Shown piece after piece: positions 46,034 to 54,889 of a DNA stretch of 64,000 nucleotides. The stretch covers positions 18,394 to 82,393 of the forward strand of contig NZ_BMTO01000015.1 of the NCBI RefSeq assembly GCF_014649715.1, written 5' to 3'. Position numbers and translations under genes: made by a program. How positions within the stretch are numbered: position 1 is the first letter of the stretch; each line of letters begins with the position of its first letter. The DNA comes from Streptomyces lateritius. GTDB taxonomy: Bacteria > Actinomycetota > Actinomycetes > Streptomycetales > Streptomycetaceae. The notes below the pieces were generated by a model. The model was given only the letters and a program-made list of their open reading frames with translations, was not told where the DNA came from and made no database searches.

Positions 46034-46486
46034 CTAGGCGGTGATGTTCCCGGTCAGGAGCATGACCAGGAGGACCACGACGCCTACGACGGTGAGCAGC
46101 ACGGGGAAGCCGGCCGCCAGCCCGCACGCCAGCGCCGCGAGCGTGACCCGGAGCTGCCTGCGCTCCCGCCGCCGGGCCAGGAACCAGCTCGGGACGACCA
46201 CGGCCAGGGGCAGCAGCAGCCCGGCGACCAGGAGCGCCGGGACGGCGCTCCACATGTCCGCCGCGCTCACCGACAGCAGCAGAAGCACCGGCGCCCCCAC
46301 CGTCCCGGCCAACGGCGCCACCCACCAGTGCGCGTCCGGCTCGTCCCCGTCCCGCGGCGCGTCCCGGTCGCGCCGCGCGTTCGCGTCCGCGCGCCGGGCG
46401 ACGGCGGAGAAGGCGGGGCCGGGAGGGCGGGCGGCCGCGGGGCCGGGAGCGAGGGCGGCGGGCGTCCGGAGGGTGTCGTTCGTCAT
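46034..46486 (-). CDS. Small membrane protein
   Basis: 150 residues. A Pro/Ala/Arg-rich cytoplasmic segment of about 55 residues leads into three or four hydrophobic helices (for example VAPLAGTVGAPVLLLLSVSA and LLVAGLLLPLAVVVPSWFLA). The ATG at 46486 has GGAGTGGGGG upstream. No family recognised. It lies between the helicase-associated gene and xpb, on the opposite strand. Confidence 0.65.
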   Translation of the reverse strand: MTNDTLRTPAALAPGPAAARPPGPAFSAVARRADANARRDRDAPRDGDEPDAHWWVAPLAGTVGAPVLLLLSVSAADMWSAVPALLVAGLLLPLAVVVPSWFLARRRERRQLRVTLAALACGLAAGFPVLLTVVGVVVLLVMLLTGNITA

Positions 46487-46622
46487 ACCCCCACTCCACC
46501 GCCCCCGGCCCCGCAGGCCCACCGTGCGGATACTCATCCGCCGCGTCACCCCGTACTCACCCGCGATGCGGGACACTGGATGTTTGGCCGTCACCGGAAC
46601 GGCACGGGAAGGACCTGAAGGC

Positions 46623-48266
46623 GTGAACGGACCACTCATCGTCCAGAGCGACAAAACGCTTCTCCTGGAGGTCGACCACGAGCTGGCGGAGGCCTGCCGC
46701 CGTGCCATCGCGCCCTTCGCCGAGCTGGAGCGGGCGCCCGAGCACATCCACACCTACCGCGTGACGCCGCTCGGCCTGTGGAACGCCCGTGCGGCCGGTC
46801 ACGATGCCGAGCAGGTCGTCGACGCGCTGGTCGAGTTCTCCCGCTACCCCGTCCCGCACGCGCTGCTCGTGGACGTCGCCGAGACCATGGCCCGTTACGG
46901 CAGGCTCACCCTCTCCAAGCACCCCAGCCACGGCCTCGTCCTGACCACCACCGACCGGCCCGTCCTGGAGGAGATCCTCCGGTCGCGGAAGGTGCAGCCG
47001 CTGGTCGGCGAGCGGATCGACCCGGACACGGTCGCCGTGCACCCCTCCGAACGCGGGCAGATCAAGCAGACGCTGCTGAAGCTCGGCTGGCCGGCCGAGG
47101 ACCTCGCCGGGTACGTGGACGGCGAGGCGCACCGGATCGACCTCGCCGAGGACGGCTGGGCCCTGCGCCCGTACCAGAAGCAGGCCGTCGAGGGCTTCTG
47201 GCACGGCGGCTCCGGGGTCGTCGTGCTGCCCTGTGGAGCGGGGAAGACGCTGGTCGGGGCCGGTGCGATGGCGCAGGCGAAGGCGACGACGCTGATCCTG
47301 GTCACCAACACCGTCTCGGCCCGGCAGTGGAAGCACGAGCTGGTGAAGCGGACCTCGCTCACCGAGGACGAGATCGGCGAGTACAGCGGTACGCGCAAGG
47401 AGATCCGGCCGGTCACCATCGCCACGTACCAGGTCCTGACGACGAAGCGGAAGGGCGTCTATCCGCACCTGGAGCTCTTCGACTCCCGCGACTGGGGCCT
47501 GATCGTCTACGACGAGGTGCACCTGCTGCCGGCGCCCGTCTTCAAGTTCACGGCCGACCTCCAGGCGCGGCGGCGACTGGGTCTGACGGCGACGCTGGTC
47601 CGGGAGGACGGGCGGGAGTCGGACGTGTTCTCGCTGATCGGACCGAAGCGGTTCGACGCGCCGTGGAAGGAGATCGAGGCGCAGGGCTACATCGCGCCCG
47701 CGGACTGCGTCGAGGTCCGGGTCAATCTGACCGACTCCGAGCGGCTCGCGTACGCGACGGCGGAGACGGAGGAGAAGTACCGCTTCTGCGCGACGACCGC
47801 GACGAAGCGGAAGGTGACGGAGGCGCTGGTACGGAAGTTCGCCGGGCAGCAGATCCTCGTCATCGGCCAGTACATCGACCAGCTCGACGAGCTGGGGGAA
47901 CACCTGGACGCGCCGGTCATCAAGGGCGAGACGTCGAACGCGCAGCGCGAGAAGCTCTTCGACGCGTTCCGCAACGGCGAGATCAGCGTGCTGGTCGTCT
48001 CGAAGGTCGCGAACTTCTCCATCGACCTGCCGGAGGCGACGGTCGCCATCCAGGTGTCGGGCACCTTCGGCTCGCGCCAGGAGGAGGCCCAGCGCCTGGG
48101 CCGCGTGCTGCGGCCGAAGGCCGACGGGCACCAGGCGCACTTCTACTCGGTGGTCGCGCGCGACACGATCGACCAGGACTTCGCCGCGCACCGACAGCGG
48201 TTTCTGGCGGAGCAGGGCTACGCGTACCGGATCATGGACGCGGACCAGCTGCTGACGGACGACTGA
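46623..48266 (+). CDS. XPB-type DNA repair helicase
   Basis: 547 residues of SF2 helicase. Walker A is VVLPCGAGKTLVG; motif II is IVYDEVHLLP (DEVH); motif III is GLTATLV; motif VI is EAQRLGRVLRP. The N-terminal ~190 residues form the XPB damage-recognition-like domain. It resembles the human/archaeal XPB (ERCC3) translocase, which opens DNA at damage or promoters. GTG start with AAGG nearby. It probably works with the helicase-associated protein encoded at 43279. Its role in bacteria is not settled. Confidence 0.93.
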   Translation: MNGPLIVQSDKTLLLEVDHELAEACRRAIAPFAELERAPEHIHTYRVTPLGLWNARAAGHDAEQVVDALVEFSRYPVPHALLVDVAETMARYGRLTLSKHPSHGLVLTTTDRPVLEEILRSRKVQPLVGERIDPDTVAVHPSERGQIKQTLLKLGWPAEDLAGYVDGEAHRIDLAEDGWALRPYQKQAVEGFWHGGSGVVVLPCGAGKTLVGAGAMAQAKATTLILVTNTVSARQWKHELVKRTSLTEDEIGEYSGTRKEIRPVTIATYQVLTTKRKGVYPHLELFDSRDWGLIVYDEVHLLPAPVFKFTADLQARRRLGLTATLVREDGRESDVFSLIGPKRFDAPWKEIEAQGYIAPADCVEVRVNLTDSERLAYATAETEEKYRFCATTATKRKVTEALVRKFAGQQILVIGQYIDQLDELGEHLDAPVIKGETSNAQREKLFDAFRNGEISVLVVSKVANFSIDLPEATVAIQVSGTFGSRQEEAQRLGRVLRPKADGHQAHFYSVVARDTIDQDFAAHRQRFLAEQGYAYRIMDADQLLTDD

Positions 48267-48275
48267 GACAGGCGG

Positions 48276-48298
48276 GGCGGGGGCTCTCGGCCCCCGCC
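48276..48298. terminator. Hairpin terminator after xpb gene
   Basis: GGCGGGGGC and GCCCCCGCC form a 9-bp stem with a 5-nt loop (TCTCG), 9 bp after the XPB stop codon. Confidence 0.65.
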
Positions 48299-48374
48299 GC
48301 CTGCGCGTACCGGCCGGGGACGCGGGGCGCGCGGAGGGCGGAAAAAGCCGTTCGCCCGCCGCGCGCGCGAAAGC

Positions 48375-48380
48375 TACACT
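48375..48380 (+). promoter_or_regulatory. -10 box of the HelD-like gene
   Basis: TACACT matches a -10 box; TTCGCC (48351-48356) stands 18 nt upstream as a weak -35. Transcription from here would give a leader of about 87 nt before the ATG at 48474. No rifamycin-associated element is seen. Confidence 0.45.
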
Positions 48381-48473
48381 CTCCGACTTCCCCGCCTCCC
48401 TTTCGTGGAGAGCCGTCGTCCGGTCGGAAACCGGCGGCCGCCCAGTCATGTCCGCGTACTCGGAGGCACCGCC

Positions 48474-50498
48474 ATGTCCGCTTCGGACGACCCGCTCGCG
48501 CGCGAGCGCGCCCATCTCGCCCACTCCCGCGCCGCCCTGCGCGCGATGCGCGAGGACGTCGAGGCACTCGACATCAAGGACGTCACCGCGAACTGGGTCA
48601 ACGCGGTCGTCCTCGGCGCGCAGATCGAGGAGCGGATCAAGGCGCTCGCCGACCTCTCCCACACCCCGCTCTTCTTCGGCCGGCTCGACTACCTGCACAC
48701 CACGCAGGAGGGGCAGCGCTTCTACATCGGCCGCCGGCACGTCCACGACGCCGACGGCGACCCGATGGTGATCGACTGGCGCGCGCCCGTCTCCCAGCCC
48801 TTCTACCGCGCGTCCCGGAAGGACCCGCAGGACGTGGGGCTGCGGCGCCGCTTCGGCTACACGGGCGGTGAACTCACCGCGTACGAGGACGAGCACCTCT
48901 CCGACCCGGCCGAGCTGGAACGGACCAGCAAGCTGCTCCAGGCGGAGATCGAACGCCCCCGCGTGGGGCCGATGCGGGACATCGTCGCGACCATCCAGCC
49001 CGAGCAGGACGAGATCGTACGGTCGGGGCTCGCCGGAACCGTCTGCGTGCAGGGAGGCCCGGGGACCGGAAAGACGGCCGTGGGCCTGCACCGTGTCGCG
49101 TACCTCCTCTACGCGCACCGGGAGCGGCTGGCCCGCACCGGCACCCTCGTCATCGGGCCGAACCGGTCCTTCCTCCACTACATCGAGCAGGTCCTCCCGG
49201 CGCTCGGCGAGCTGGAGGTGCGGCAGGCGACCGTCGACGACCTGGTCGCACACGTCGAGGTGCGCGGGACGGACGAGGCGGCGACGGCCGTCGTCAAGGG
49301 CGACGCGCGGATGGCGGAGGTGCTGCGGCGGGCGGTCCGCTCGCACGTCACGCTCCCCACGGAGCCGCTGATGGTGGTGCGCGGCTCGCGCCGGTGGCGC
49401 GTACCGGCGTACGAACTGGAGGAGATCGTCGCCGAGTTGCTGGACCGGGACATCCGCTACGGGGCCGCCCGCGACGCGTTGCCGCAGCGCATCGCGCACG
49501 CGGTCCTGGTACGGATGGAGCAGGCGGGCGAGGCCCCGGACGACCGGGTGCAGGACGCGGTGGCCCGCAACACGGCGGTGAAGGCGGTCGTCAAGGCGGT
49601 CTGGCCGCCGGTGGACCCGGCGAAGCTGGTACTGCGGCTGCTGAGCGACGCCGAGTTCCTGGCGGAGCACGCGGCCGGTGTGCTGACCGAGGACGAGCAG
49701 AAGCTGCTGCTCTGGGCGAAGCCCGCCCGGTCGGTGAAGTCGGCGAAGTGGTCGGCGGCGGACGCCGTCCTGATCGACGAGGCGCAGGACCTGGTGGAGC
49801 GCACGCACTCCCTCGGCCACGTGGTCCTCGACGAGGCCCAGGACCTGTCCCCGATGCAGTACCGCGCGGTCGGCCGCCGCTGCACGACCGGCTCGGCGAC
49901 GATCCTCGGCGACCTGGCGCAGGGCACCACACCGTGGGCGACGGAAAGCTGGGCGCAGGCGCTCGGGCACCTGGGGAAGCCGGACGCCGTCGTGGAGGAG
50001 CTGACGGCGGGCTTCCGTGTGCCCCGCGAGGTCATCGCGTACGCCTCCCGTCTGCTGCCGCACATGTCGCCGGGGCTCGCGGCCGTCGAGTCGGTCCGTG
50101 AGAACCCGGGCTCGCTGGAGATCCGGCACTTCGCGCCGGAGGAGCTGGACGCGGCGGTCGTCGCGGCCTGCGTCGAGTCCCTCGGCCATGAGGGCTCGAT
50201 CGGCCTGATCGCCGCCGACGCGCGGATCGCGCCGCTGGCGGAGGCACTGACCGCCGCCGGTCTGGCGTACCTCTCCCCCGGCGAGGAGACGACGGCCACC
50301 TCGCGCCTGACGCTGGTGCCGGCCTCGCTCGCGAAGGGCCTGGAGTACGACTACGTGGTCCTGGACGATCCGGCGGCCGTCGTCGACGGCGAGCCGGACG
50401 AACGCACGGGCCTGCGGCGGCTGTACGTGGCGCTGACCCGTGCGGTGTCGGGACTGACGGTCATTCACTCCTCGCCACTGCCGGAGCAGTTGACATAG
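48474..50498 (+). CDS. HelD-like SF1 helicase / RNA polymerase remodelling ATPase
   Basis: 674 residues. It is a UvrD/Rep-like SF1 protein of the HelD family, which removes stalled RNA polymerase from DNA. Walker A is GGPGTGKTAV near residue 200; VLIDEAQDL and VVLDEAQDL appear 16-18 residues apart; LYVALTRA is motif VI. The N-terminal coiled-coil arm (LARERAHLAHSRAALRAMRED) is the HelD element that enters the polymerase secondary channel. ATG with GGAGG 8 nt upstream. It could be a HelR-like rifampicin-resistance protein, but no rifamycin-associated element precedes it. Confidence 0.85.
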   Translation: MSASDDPLARERAHLAHSRAALRAMREDVEALDIKDVTANWVNAVVLGAQIEERIKALADLSHTPLFFGRLDYLHTTQEGQRFYIGRRHVHDADGDPMVIDWRAPVSQPFYRASRKDPQDVGLRRRFGYTGGELTAYEDEHLSDPAELERTSKLLQAEIERPRVGPMRDIVATIQPEQDEIVRSGLAGTVCVQGGPGTGKTAVGLHRVAYLLYAHRERLARTGTLVIGPNRSFLHYIEQVLPALGELEVRQATVDDLVAHVEVRGTDEAATAVVKGDARMAEVLRRAVRSHVTLPTEPLMVVRGSRRWRVPAYELEEIVAELLDRDIRYGAARDALPQRIAHAVLVRMEQAGEAPDDRVQDAVARNTAVKAVVKAVWPPVDPAKLVLRLLSDAEFLAEHAAGVLTEDEQKLLLWAKPARSVKSAKWSAADAVLIDEAQDLVERTHSLGHVVLDEAQDLSPMQYRAVGRRCTTGSATILGDLAQGTTPWATESWAQALGHLGKPDAVVEELTAGFRVPREVIAYASRLLPHMSPGLAAVESVRENPGSLEIRHFAPEELDAAVVAACVESLGHEGSIGLIAADARIAPLAEALTAAGLAYLSPGEETTATSRLTLVPASLAKGLEYDYVVLDDPAAVVDGEPDERTGLRRLYVALTRAVSGLTVIHSSPLPEQLT

Positions 50499-50652
50499 CC
50501 GATCAGCTTCGCGGGAAGGCGCGGAAGCCCTGGGAGACCGTGTCGTCACCGAGGAGGGCGTTGTGGTCGAGCCGGCCGGCGGCGTGGTCGACGGCGCCGG
50601 TCAGCGGCACGCTGCTGCCGGGAGGGACACCCCCAGGTCTCATGCCCCGGTC

Positions 50653-51561
50653 TCACGCCCCGGCTTCGTAATCGGGCAGCGCTTCGGAGAAGGCACGGCG
50701 GGCGACGGCCGCCAGGACGGGGTTCGCGACCCGGTAGTAGTGCTCCGTGACCACCCCCCAGCACAGCGCCCAGCCCCGCCCCCGCGCCCAGGTCGCGTCG
50801 TCGACCTCGGCGGCCTCCCGGAACAGCGGTCGCGTCTCGGCGGTGAACAGGGTCCAGGCGGCCATCATGTCGCAGGCCGGGTCGCCCGTACCGAGGCCGC
50901 CGAAGTCGATGACCGCGCTCAGCCGGCCGTCGCGGGCGAGCAGGTTGCCGGGCAGCAGGTCGCCGTGGACCCAGACGGGGTCGCGCTCCCACTGCGGGAG
51001 CCGCAGGACGGACTCCCATGCCTCGGTCACCGCGGCGGCGTCCAGCGTGCCGTCCGCGCCGAGGTCACGGATGGCGCCCGCCATGTACTCCCCGCCCCAC
51101 TCGGTGACGTGCCCGCCGCGGAAGGAACGCGGCCCGCCGGTCGCGTCGACGCGCCGCAGGGCGGCGCCGAAGCGCCCCAACTCCACGGCGGCGTGGGCCA
51201 GATCCCCGATCGGGGTGTCGAAGGCGTTCTCGCCGTCGAGCCAGCCGTACACCGACCAGGGCAGGTCGTAGCCCTCCGCGGGCACGCCCTTGCCGAGCGG
51301 CACGGGGACGGGCAGCGGAAGGTGCGGGGCGAGGTGGGGCAGCCAGCGCTGCTCCTTGTCGACCTGCCGGGCCGCGGACGGGAGCCGGGGCAGCCGGACG
51401 GCCATCGCGTCGCCGAGGCGGTACATGGCGTTGTCGGTGCCCGCGGAGGGGACCGCGCGGACCGGGAGCTCCGCCCATTGCGGGAACTGCCGTCCGACGA
51501 GCCGGCGTACGAGGTCCTCGTCGATGTCGACTTCGTCGGGGTGCATCTTGGGGGCGGCCAT
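50653..51561 (-). CDS. Aminoglycoside phosphotransferase family protein
   Basis: 302 residues of the APH/choline-kinase fold. The Brenner-type catalytic loop is VHGDLLPGNLL (HGDxxxxN), and VIDFGGLGTGDPACD supplies the metal-binding Asp. It phosphorylates a small hydroxyl-containing molecule; resistance or a metabolic role cannot be decided. ATG at 51561 has TAACCT 7 nt upstream and no ribosome binding site, fitting a leaderless start. It is divergent from an SDR gene. Confidence 0.87.
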   Translation of the reverse strand: MAAPKMHPDEVDIDEDLVRRLVGRQFPQWAELPVRAVPSAGTDNAMYRLGDAMAVRLPRLPSAARQVDKEQRWLPHLAPHLPLPVPVPLGKGVPAEGYDLPWSVYGWLDGENAFDTPIGDLAHAAVELGRFGAALRRVDATGGPRSFRGGHVTEWGGEYMAGAIRDLGADGTLDAAAVTEAWESVLRLPQWERDPVWVHGDLLPGNLLARDGRLSAVIDFGGLGTGDPACDMMAAWTLFTAETRPLFREAAEVDDATWARGRGWALCWGVVTEHYYRVANPVLAAVARRAFSEALPDYEAGA

Positions 51562-51642
51562 GGCAAGGAGGTTAACGCGAGGCGGATCGGGCGGCCGGCG
51601 AATTACGGTGGGGGCGGCGCGACCACGAGAAGGGTGGACACG

Positions 51643-52395
51643 ATGACCCACACGGCGAAGCGACCGGTGACCGTCGTCACGGGCGGCAGCCGGGGGATCG
51701 GCGCGGCGACGTGCGTACGGCTCGCAGACGCGGGACACGACCTCGTCCTCGGGTACGTCAGGGACTCCGCTGCCGCCGAGGAGACGGCCGCCGCCGTGCG
51801 GAAGGCCGGCGCGCGCTGCGTCGTCGTACGGGCGGACACGGCCGTCGAGGCGGACGTGGAGCGGCTCTTCGACACGGCGGAGGCCGAACTGGGGGCGGTG
51901 ACGGGCCTGGTCAACAACGCGGGCGTGACGGGGCCGCTGGGGCGGCTGACGGACGCCACGACGGAGAACCTGCGCCGGGTGCTGGAGGTCAACCTCCTCG
52001 GCTACCTGCTGTGCTGCCGCCGCGCGGCCCGTGACATGACCGCACGGGGCGGCGGCGCGATCGTGAACATCTCCTCCGCCGCGGCGACGCTGGGCAGCCC
52101 CGGCGAGTACGTCCACTACGCGGCGACGAAGGCGGCGACGGACGCGCTGACCGTGGGCCTCGCCAAGGAGTTGGGCCCGCGGGACATCCGCGTCAACGCC
52201 GTCGCGCCGGGCACGATCGAGACGGACATGCACGCGACGATGGGCGACCCGGACCGCCCGGCCAAGGCGGCCCTCGTCACCCCTCTGGGCCGTCCGGGCC
52301 ACCCCGCCGAAATCGCGGCCGCCGTCGCCTGGCTCCTCTCCCCGGACGCCTCGTACACGACCGGCACGATCCTCCGCGTGGCGGGCGGCCGCTGA
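51643..52395 (+). CDS. Short-chain dehydrogenase/reductase
   Basis: 250 residues. The Rossmann motif TGGSRGIGAAT lies near residue 13, NNAGVTG in the middle, and the catalytic YVHYAATKAATDAL near residue 160 contains the YxxxK pair. It is an NAD(P)-dependent oxidoreductase, FabG-like; substrate unknown. GGGTGG precedes the ATG. Convergent with cutC. Confidence 0.93.
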   Translation: MTHTAKRPVTVVTGGSRGIGAATCVRLADAGHDLVLGYVRDSAAAEETAAAVRKAGARCVVVRADTAVEADVERLFDTAEAELGAVTGLVNNAGVTGPLGRLTDATTENLRRVLEVNLLGYLLCCRRAARDMTARGGGAIVNISSAAATLGSPGEYVHYAATKAATDALTVGLAKELGPRDIRVNAVAPGTIETDMHATMGDPDRPAKAALVTPLGRPGHPAEIAAAVAWLLSPDASYTTGTILRVAGGR

Positions 52396-52425
52396 CCCGA
52401 CCACCACGCCCGGCGGTTTCGACCG

Positions 52426-53130
52426 CTACGCGTCCAAGGCGTCACGCCAGGCGCGGACCGCTTCCGGGGAGACCGGGCGGGTCCAGCCCTGGGGGCGGGC
52501 CGCGCCGCCGATGTGGAAGGCGGTGAGTCCGGTCGCGCGGAGCTCGGGGAGGTGGTCCAGGCGCAGGCCGCCGCCGACCAGGATCTGCGGTTCGTAGCCC
52601 GGCTCGCCCGAAGCCGCGCGGGCGGCCTCGGCCTTGAGGACGGGGAGGCCGTCGTCGACGCCGGTCGGCGCACCCGCGGTGAGGTAGGTGTCGAGGCCCG
52701 GCAGGTCCGCGAGCTGCTTGCGCAGGGCGTCGCGGTCGGCGGCGCGGTCGATGGCGCGGTGGAAGGTCCAGCGGCAGCCGTCCAGGACGGCGATCAACCG
52801 CTCGACCGCGACCAGGTCCGGGTCGCCGTGCGGGGTGAGGAAGCCGAGGACGAACTCGTCAGCGCCAACCTCCCGGAGCTCCGAGGCGCGCGCCACGAGT
52901 GCGTCGATCTGCCTGGAATCACCCGCCGCGAAGCCGTCGGCGAGTCGGAGCATCACGCGCAGCGGGATGTCCACGGCGGCGCGGATCGCGGTGAAGCCGG
53001 TCCGGGACGGGGAGAGGCCGTCCGCCGCCATGTCGGTGACCAGCTCCAGGCGGTCCGCCCCTCCGGCCTGGGCGGCGACGGCGTCCCGCTCGTCGAGGGC
53101 GATCACCTCAAGGACTGCACGGTTGCTCAT
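52426..53130 (-). CDS. cutC: CutC family protein
   Basis: 234 residues of TIM-barrel CutC family. Typical segments are GGADRLELVTD, LSPSRTGFTAIR, TFHRAIDRAAD and ILVGGGLRLDHLPEL. CutC was first named for copper tolerance in E. coli, but that role is disputed. The ATG at 53130 was chosen because GGAGG is 10 nt upstream; an earlier ATG is too close. Although it neighbours copper genes, its promoter carries a DasR-like site (53159-53174), which hints at amino-sugar metabolism instead. Confidence 0.9.
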   Translation of the reverse strand: MSNRAVLEVIALDERDAVAAQAGGADRLELVTDMAADGLSPSRTGFTAIRAAVDIPLRVMLRLADGFAAGDSRQIDALVARASELREVGADEFVLGFLTPHGDPDLVAVERLIAVLDGCRWTFHRAIDRAADRDALRKQLADLPGLDTYLTAGAPTGVDDGLPVLKAEAARAASGEPGYEPQILVGGGLRLDHLPELRATGLTAFHIGGAARPQGWTRPVSPEAVRAWRDALDA

Positions 53131-53158
53131 CGAGCCCATTCCTCCATGAATGACGGCT

Positions 53159-53174
53159 ACAGGTCTAGTCCAAT
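53159..53174. promoter_or_regulatory. DasR (dre)-like site upstream of cutC
   Basis: ACAGGTCTAGTCCAAT matches the 16-bp dre consensus A(G/C)TGGTCTAGACCA(G/C)T in 13 of 16 positions, including the GGTCTAG core. It lies about 28 bp upstream of the cutC ATG. Binding by DasR or a related GntR regulator is inferred, not shown. Confidence 0.45.
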
Positions 53175-53181
53175 GACCACA

Positions 53182-54147
53182 CTAGCCGTGCGAGTGGTCT
53201 CCCGCATCGTGCGCGTCACCGCCGGTCGTGGCGGGAGCCTGCCCCGGCCGCGCGTGCCCCGGCCCCGCGTGGACCGTGAACGCCGCGGTCCGCACCGTGC
53301 CGCCGTGCTGGAAGTCGAGGAAGAGCCGGTACGTCCCCGCGCTCGGCGCCGTCGCCGTGAAGGAGACGTCCGGGCCGGGCCCGCCCTCGTTGGGGTGGAC
53401 GTGGAGGTAGGCGAGGTCGCCGTCGCGCAGGGCGACGAGGTGGCCGTACGCCCCCAGGTAGGGCTCCAGATCCGTGACCGGCTTGCCGCCCTTGGCGACC
53501 GTGAGCTTCAGCTCACCGGCCTTGCCCGGGTCGAGCGTCCCGCCGAGGGTGACCTGATAGCCGTCGACGGTGGCGGTGGGCGCGGCGGCCGGAAGCGGCT
53601 GCGGGGCATACGCACCGGGTACGGACAGGTCCACGCCGAGGGTCACGCCCTTCGCGCCGGGGGTCGCCGGCCTGAAGTCGGCGAAGGCCTTGTAGCCGCC
53701 CGCCGCGGGCAGGTCGACCGGCGTCGACCAGGTCCCGTCCGCCGCCCGCACGGGGTGCAGGTGGCGGTAGACCGTCAGGTCGCGCGAGGCCACGATGAAG
53801 TGCAGCTCCTTGCCGTGCTCGGTCGTGTACGCGGTGACCTTCCTGCCGCCCGCGTCCTTGATCGAGAACTTCAGCACGCTCTTGCCCATGGTCGGCCTCG
53901 GCGTCTCCATGGCCAGCGTGTAGCCGCCCTCCGAGACCTGCAGCCCCCCGGGGAGCGAGGCCTGGCCCGCCTCCCGGTGGTCACCGTGCCCCGCGCCGGC
54001 CCCAGGCTCCGAGGACGCCGCGTGCTCACCGTGCACCGCCCTCTTCGGCTCCTCCACGGGGCCGACGGTCCTGCCGACCCCGTACGCGGTCCCGAAGGTC
54101 GCGGCGAGGGCGGCGGCGAAGGCCGTGATCTTCACTCCGGTGTTCAT
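53182..54147 (-). CDS. Exported YtkA-like copper-associated protein
   Basis: 321 residues. An N-terminal hydrophobic segment (about residues 5-28) exports or anchors it. The body has two Ig-like YtkA-type repeats carrying HLHP (residues about 133-136) and HVHP, which may bind copper; the tail is His-rich (HDAGDHSHG). The region between about residues 35 and 60 is rich in His and Gly. It is divergent from copZ across two CsoR-type operators, so copper control is likely. ATG at 54147 has GGGAGAG upstream. A role as an extracellular copper binder is inference. Confidence 0.78.
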   Translation of the reverse strand: MNTGVKITAFAAALAATFGTAYGVGRTVGPVEEPKRAVHGEHAASSEPGAGAGHGDHREAGQASLPGGLQVSEGGYTLAMETPRPTMGKSVLKFSIKDAGGRKVTAYTTEHGKELHFIVASRDLTVYRHLHPVRAADGTWSTPVDLPAAGGYKAFADFRPATPGAKGVTLGVDLSVPGAYAPQPLPAAAPTATVDGYQVTLGGTLDPGKAGELKLTVAKGGKPVTDLEPYLGAYGHLVALRDGDLAYLHVHPNEGGPGPDVSFTATAPSAGTYRLFLDFQHGGTVRTAAFTVHAGPGHARPGQAPATTGGDAHDAGDHSHG

Positions 54148-54191
54148 GGCAGCTCTCCCGTACGTGAGTAACCCTTCAATACACCTCACGG

Positions 54192-54206
54192 TACCCCCAG
54201 GGGGTA
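54192..54206. promoter_or_regulatory. CsoR-type copper operator
   Basis: TACCCCCAGGGGGTA is a 15-bp palindrome around a central A, upstream of the exported protein gene. It fits the G/C-tract palindromes bound by CsoR. Confidence 0.7.
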
Positions 54207-54273
54207 TGAAGTCAAGTCGGGCGACCGCTTGCCTCAAAATACGGCGGGGGGGGTATACATGGATCAGGACCAC

Positions 54274-54290
54274 ATACCCCCTGCGGGTAT
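54274..54290. promoter_or_regulatory. Second CsoR-type copper operator
   Basis: ATACCCCCTGCGGGTAT has 6-bp arms ATACCC/GGGTAT. A facing GGGGGGTAT half site lies at 54247-54255. Two operators let CsoR control both divergent promoters. Confidence 0.65.
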
Positions 54291-54351
54291 CGGCCGCCGA
54301 GGAATCCGGGCCACCGGAAACACCACCGCTTCACCGACCGAGGAGGAACCC

Positions 54352-54642
54352 ATGTCTTCCTGCTGTACTCCCGACGGCAGCTGCTCGACCGGCGCCCGCG
54401 AGGCCACGGCCGCCATCGCCGTCGCCGACAGCACCACCACCGTCTACGCCGTGACCGGCATGACCTGCGGCCACTGCCAGACCGCCGTCACCACCTCCGT
54501 CAGCGCGCTGGACGGCGTCATCTCCGTGGACGTCGACGTCGCCGGCGGCCTGGTGACCGTCACCACCGGCGGCGAGCCCGACGACGCCTCGATCGCCGCC
54601 GCGATCGACGACGCCGGATACGAGCTCACCGGCCGCGCCTGA
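54352..54642 (+). CDS. copZ: Copper chaperone CopZ-like
   Basis: 96 residues. The HMA domain has GMTCGHC (Cys39 and Cys42) for Cu(I), and the N-terminus carries extra cysteines (Cys4, Cys5, Cys11), which could bind more metal. It should pass Cu(I) to the pump encoded next door. The ATG has GGAGG 5 nt upstream; transcription starts after the CsoR sites. A strong hairpin separates it from copA. Confidence 0.92.
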   Translation: MSSCCTPDGSCSTGAREATAAIAVADSTTTVYAVTGMTCGHCQTAVTTSVSALDGVISVDVDVAGGLVTVTTGGEPDDASIAAAIDDAGYELTGRA

Positions 54643-54671
54643 CCGGCGCGCGAAAGCGCCACCCCGGCCGA

Positions 54672-54702
54672 CCGGGGCCCGGCCACCACGCCCGGGCCCC
54701 GG
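54672..54702. terminator. Hairpin between copZ and copA
   Basis: CCGGGGCCCGG and CCGGGCCCCGG form an 11-bp stem around a 9-nt loop. It may terminate or attenuate transcription between copZ and copA, so the two might be expressed at different levels. Confidence 0.6.
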
Positions 54703-54889
54703 CCCCCGTGCTGAAACGAGCAGGGCCGGCCGCCACGAACAAGGCGAGTGAGCCGAAGGACGCCCGCGGGCGTCGAAAGGGAGACCGCGCACAGACCCCG
54801 AGGACGAGGGGATGAGCACGGCGGACCGTCGACGCACGCGAAGGGACGTCCGGAGGTGAACCGAGCCACAGAGAGAGGTTTCGCAGGAA

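Noticed and set aside
48300..48473. Rifamycin-associated element upstream of the HelD-like gene
   Set aside because: No 19-bp RAE-like inverted repeat is present, so I do not call the gene helR.
46557..50549. A 1330-codon leftward open frame
   Set aside because: It is antisense to xpb and helD, Arg/Gly/Val-rich and without homology; it arises from third-position GC bias.
50505..50643. Leftward ~45-codon frame after the HelD-like gene
   Set aside because: No ribosome binding site or homology; it overlaps the hairpin-like element at 50618-50638. It might be a gene remnant but cannot be supported.
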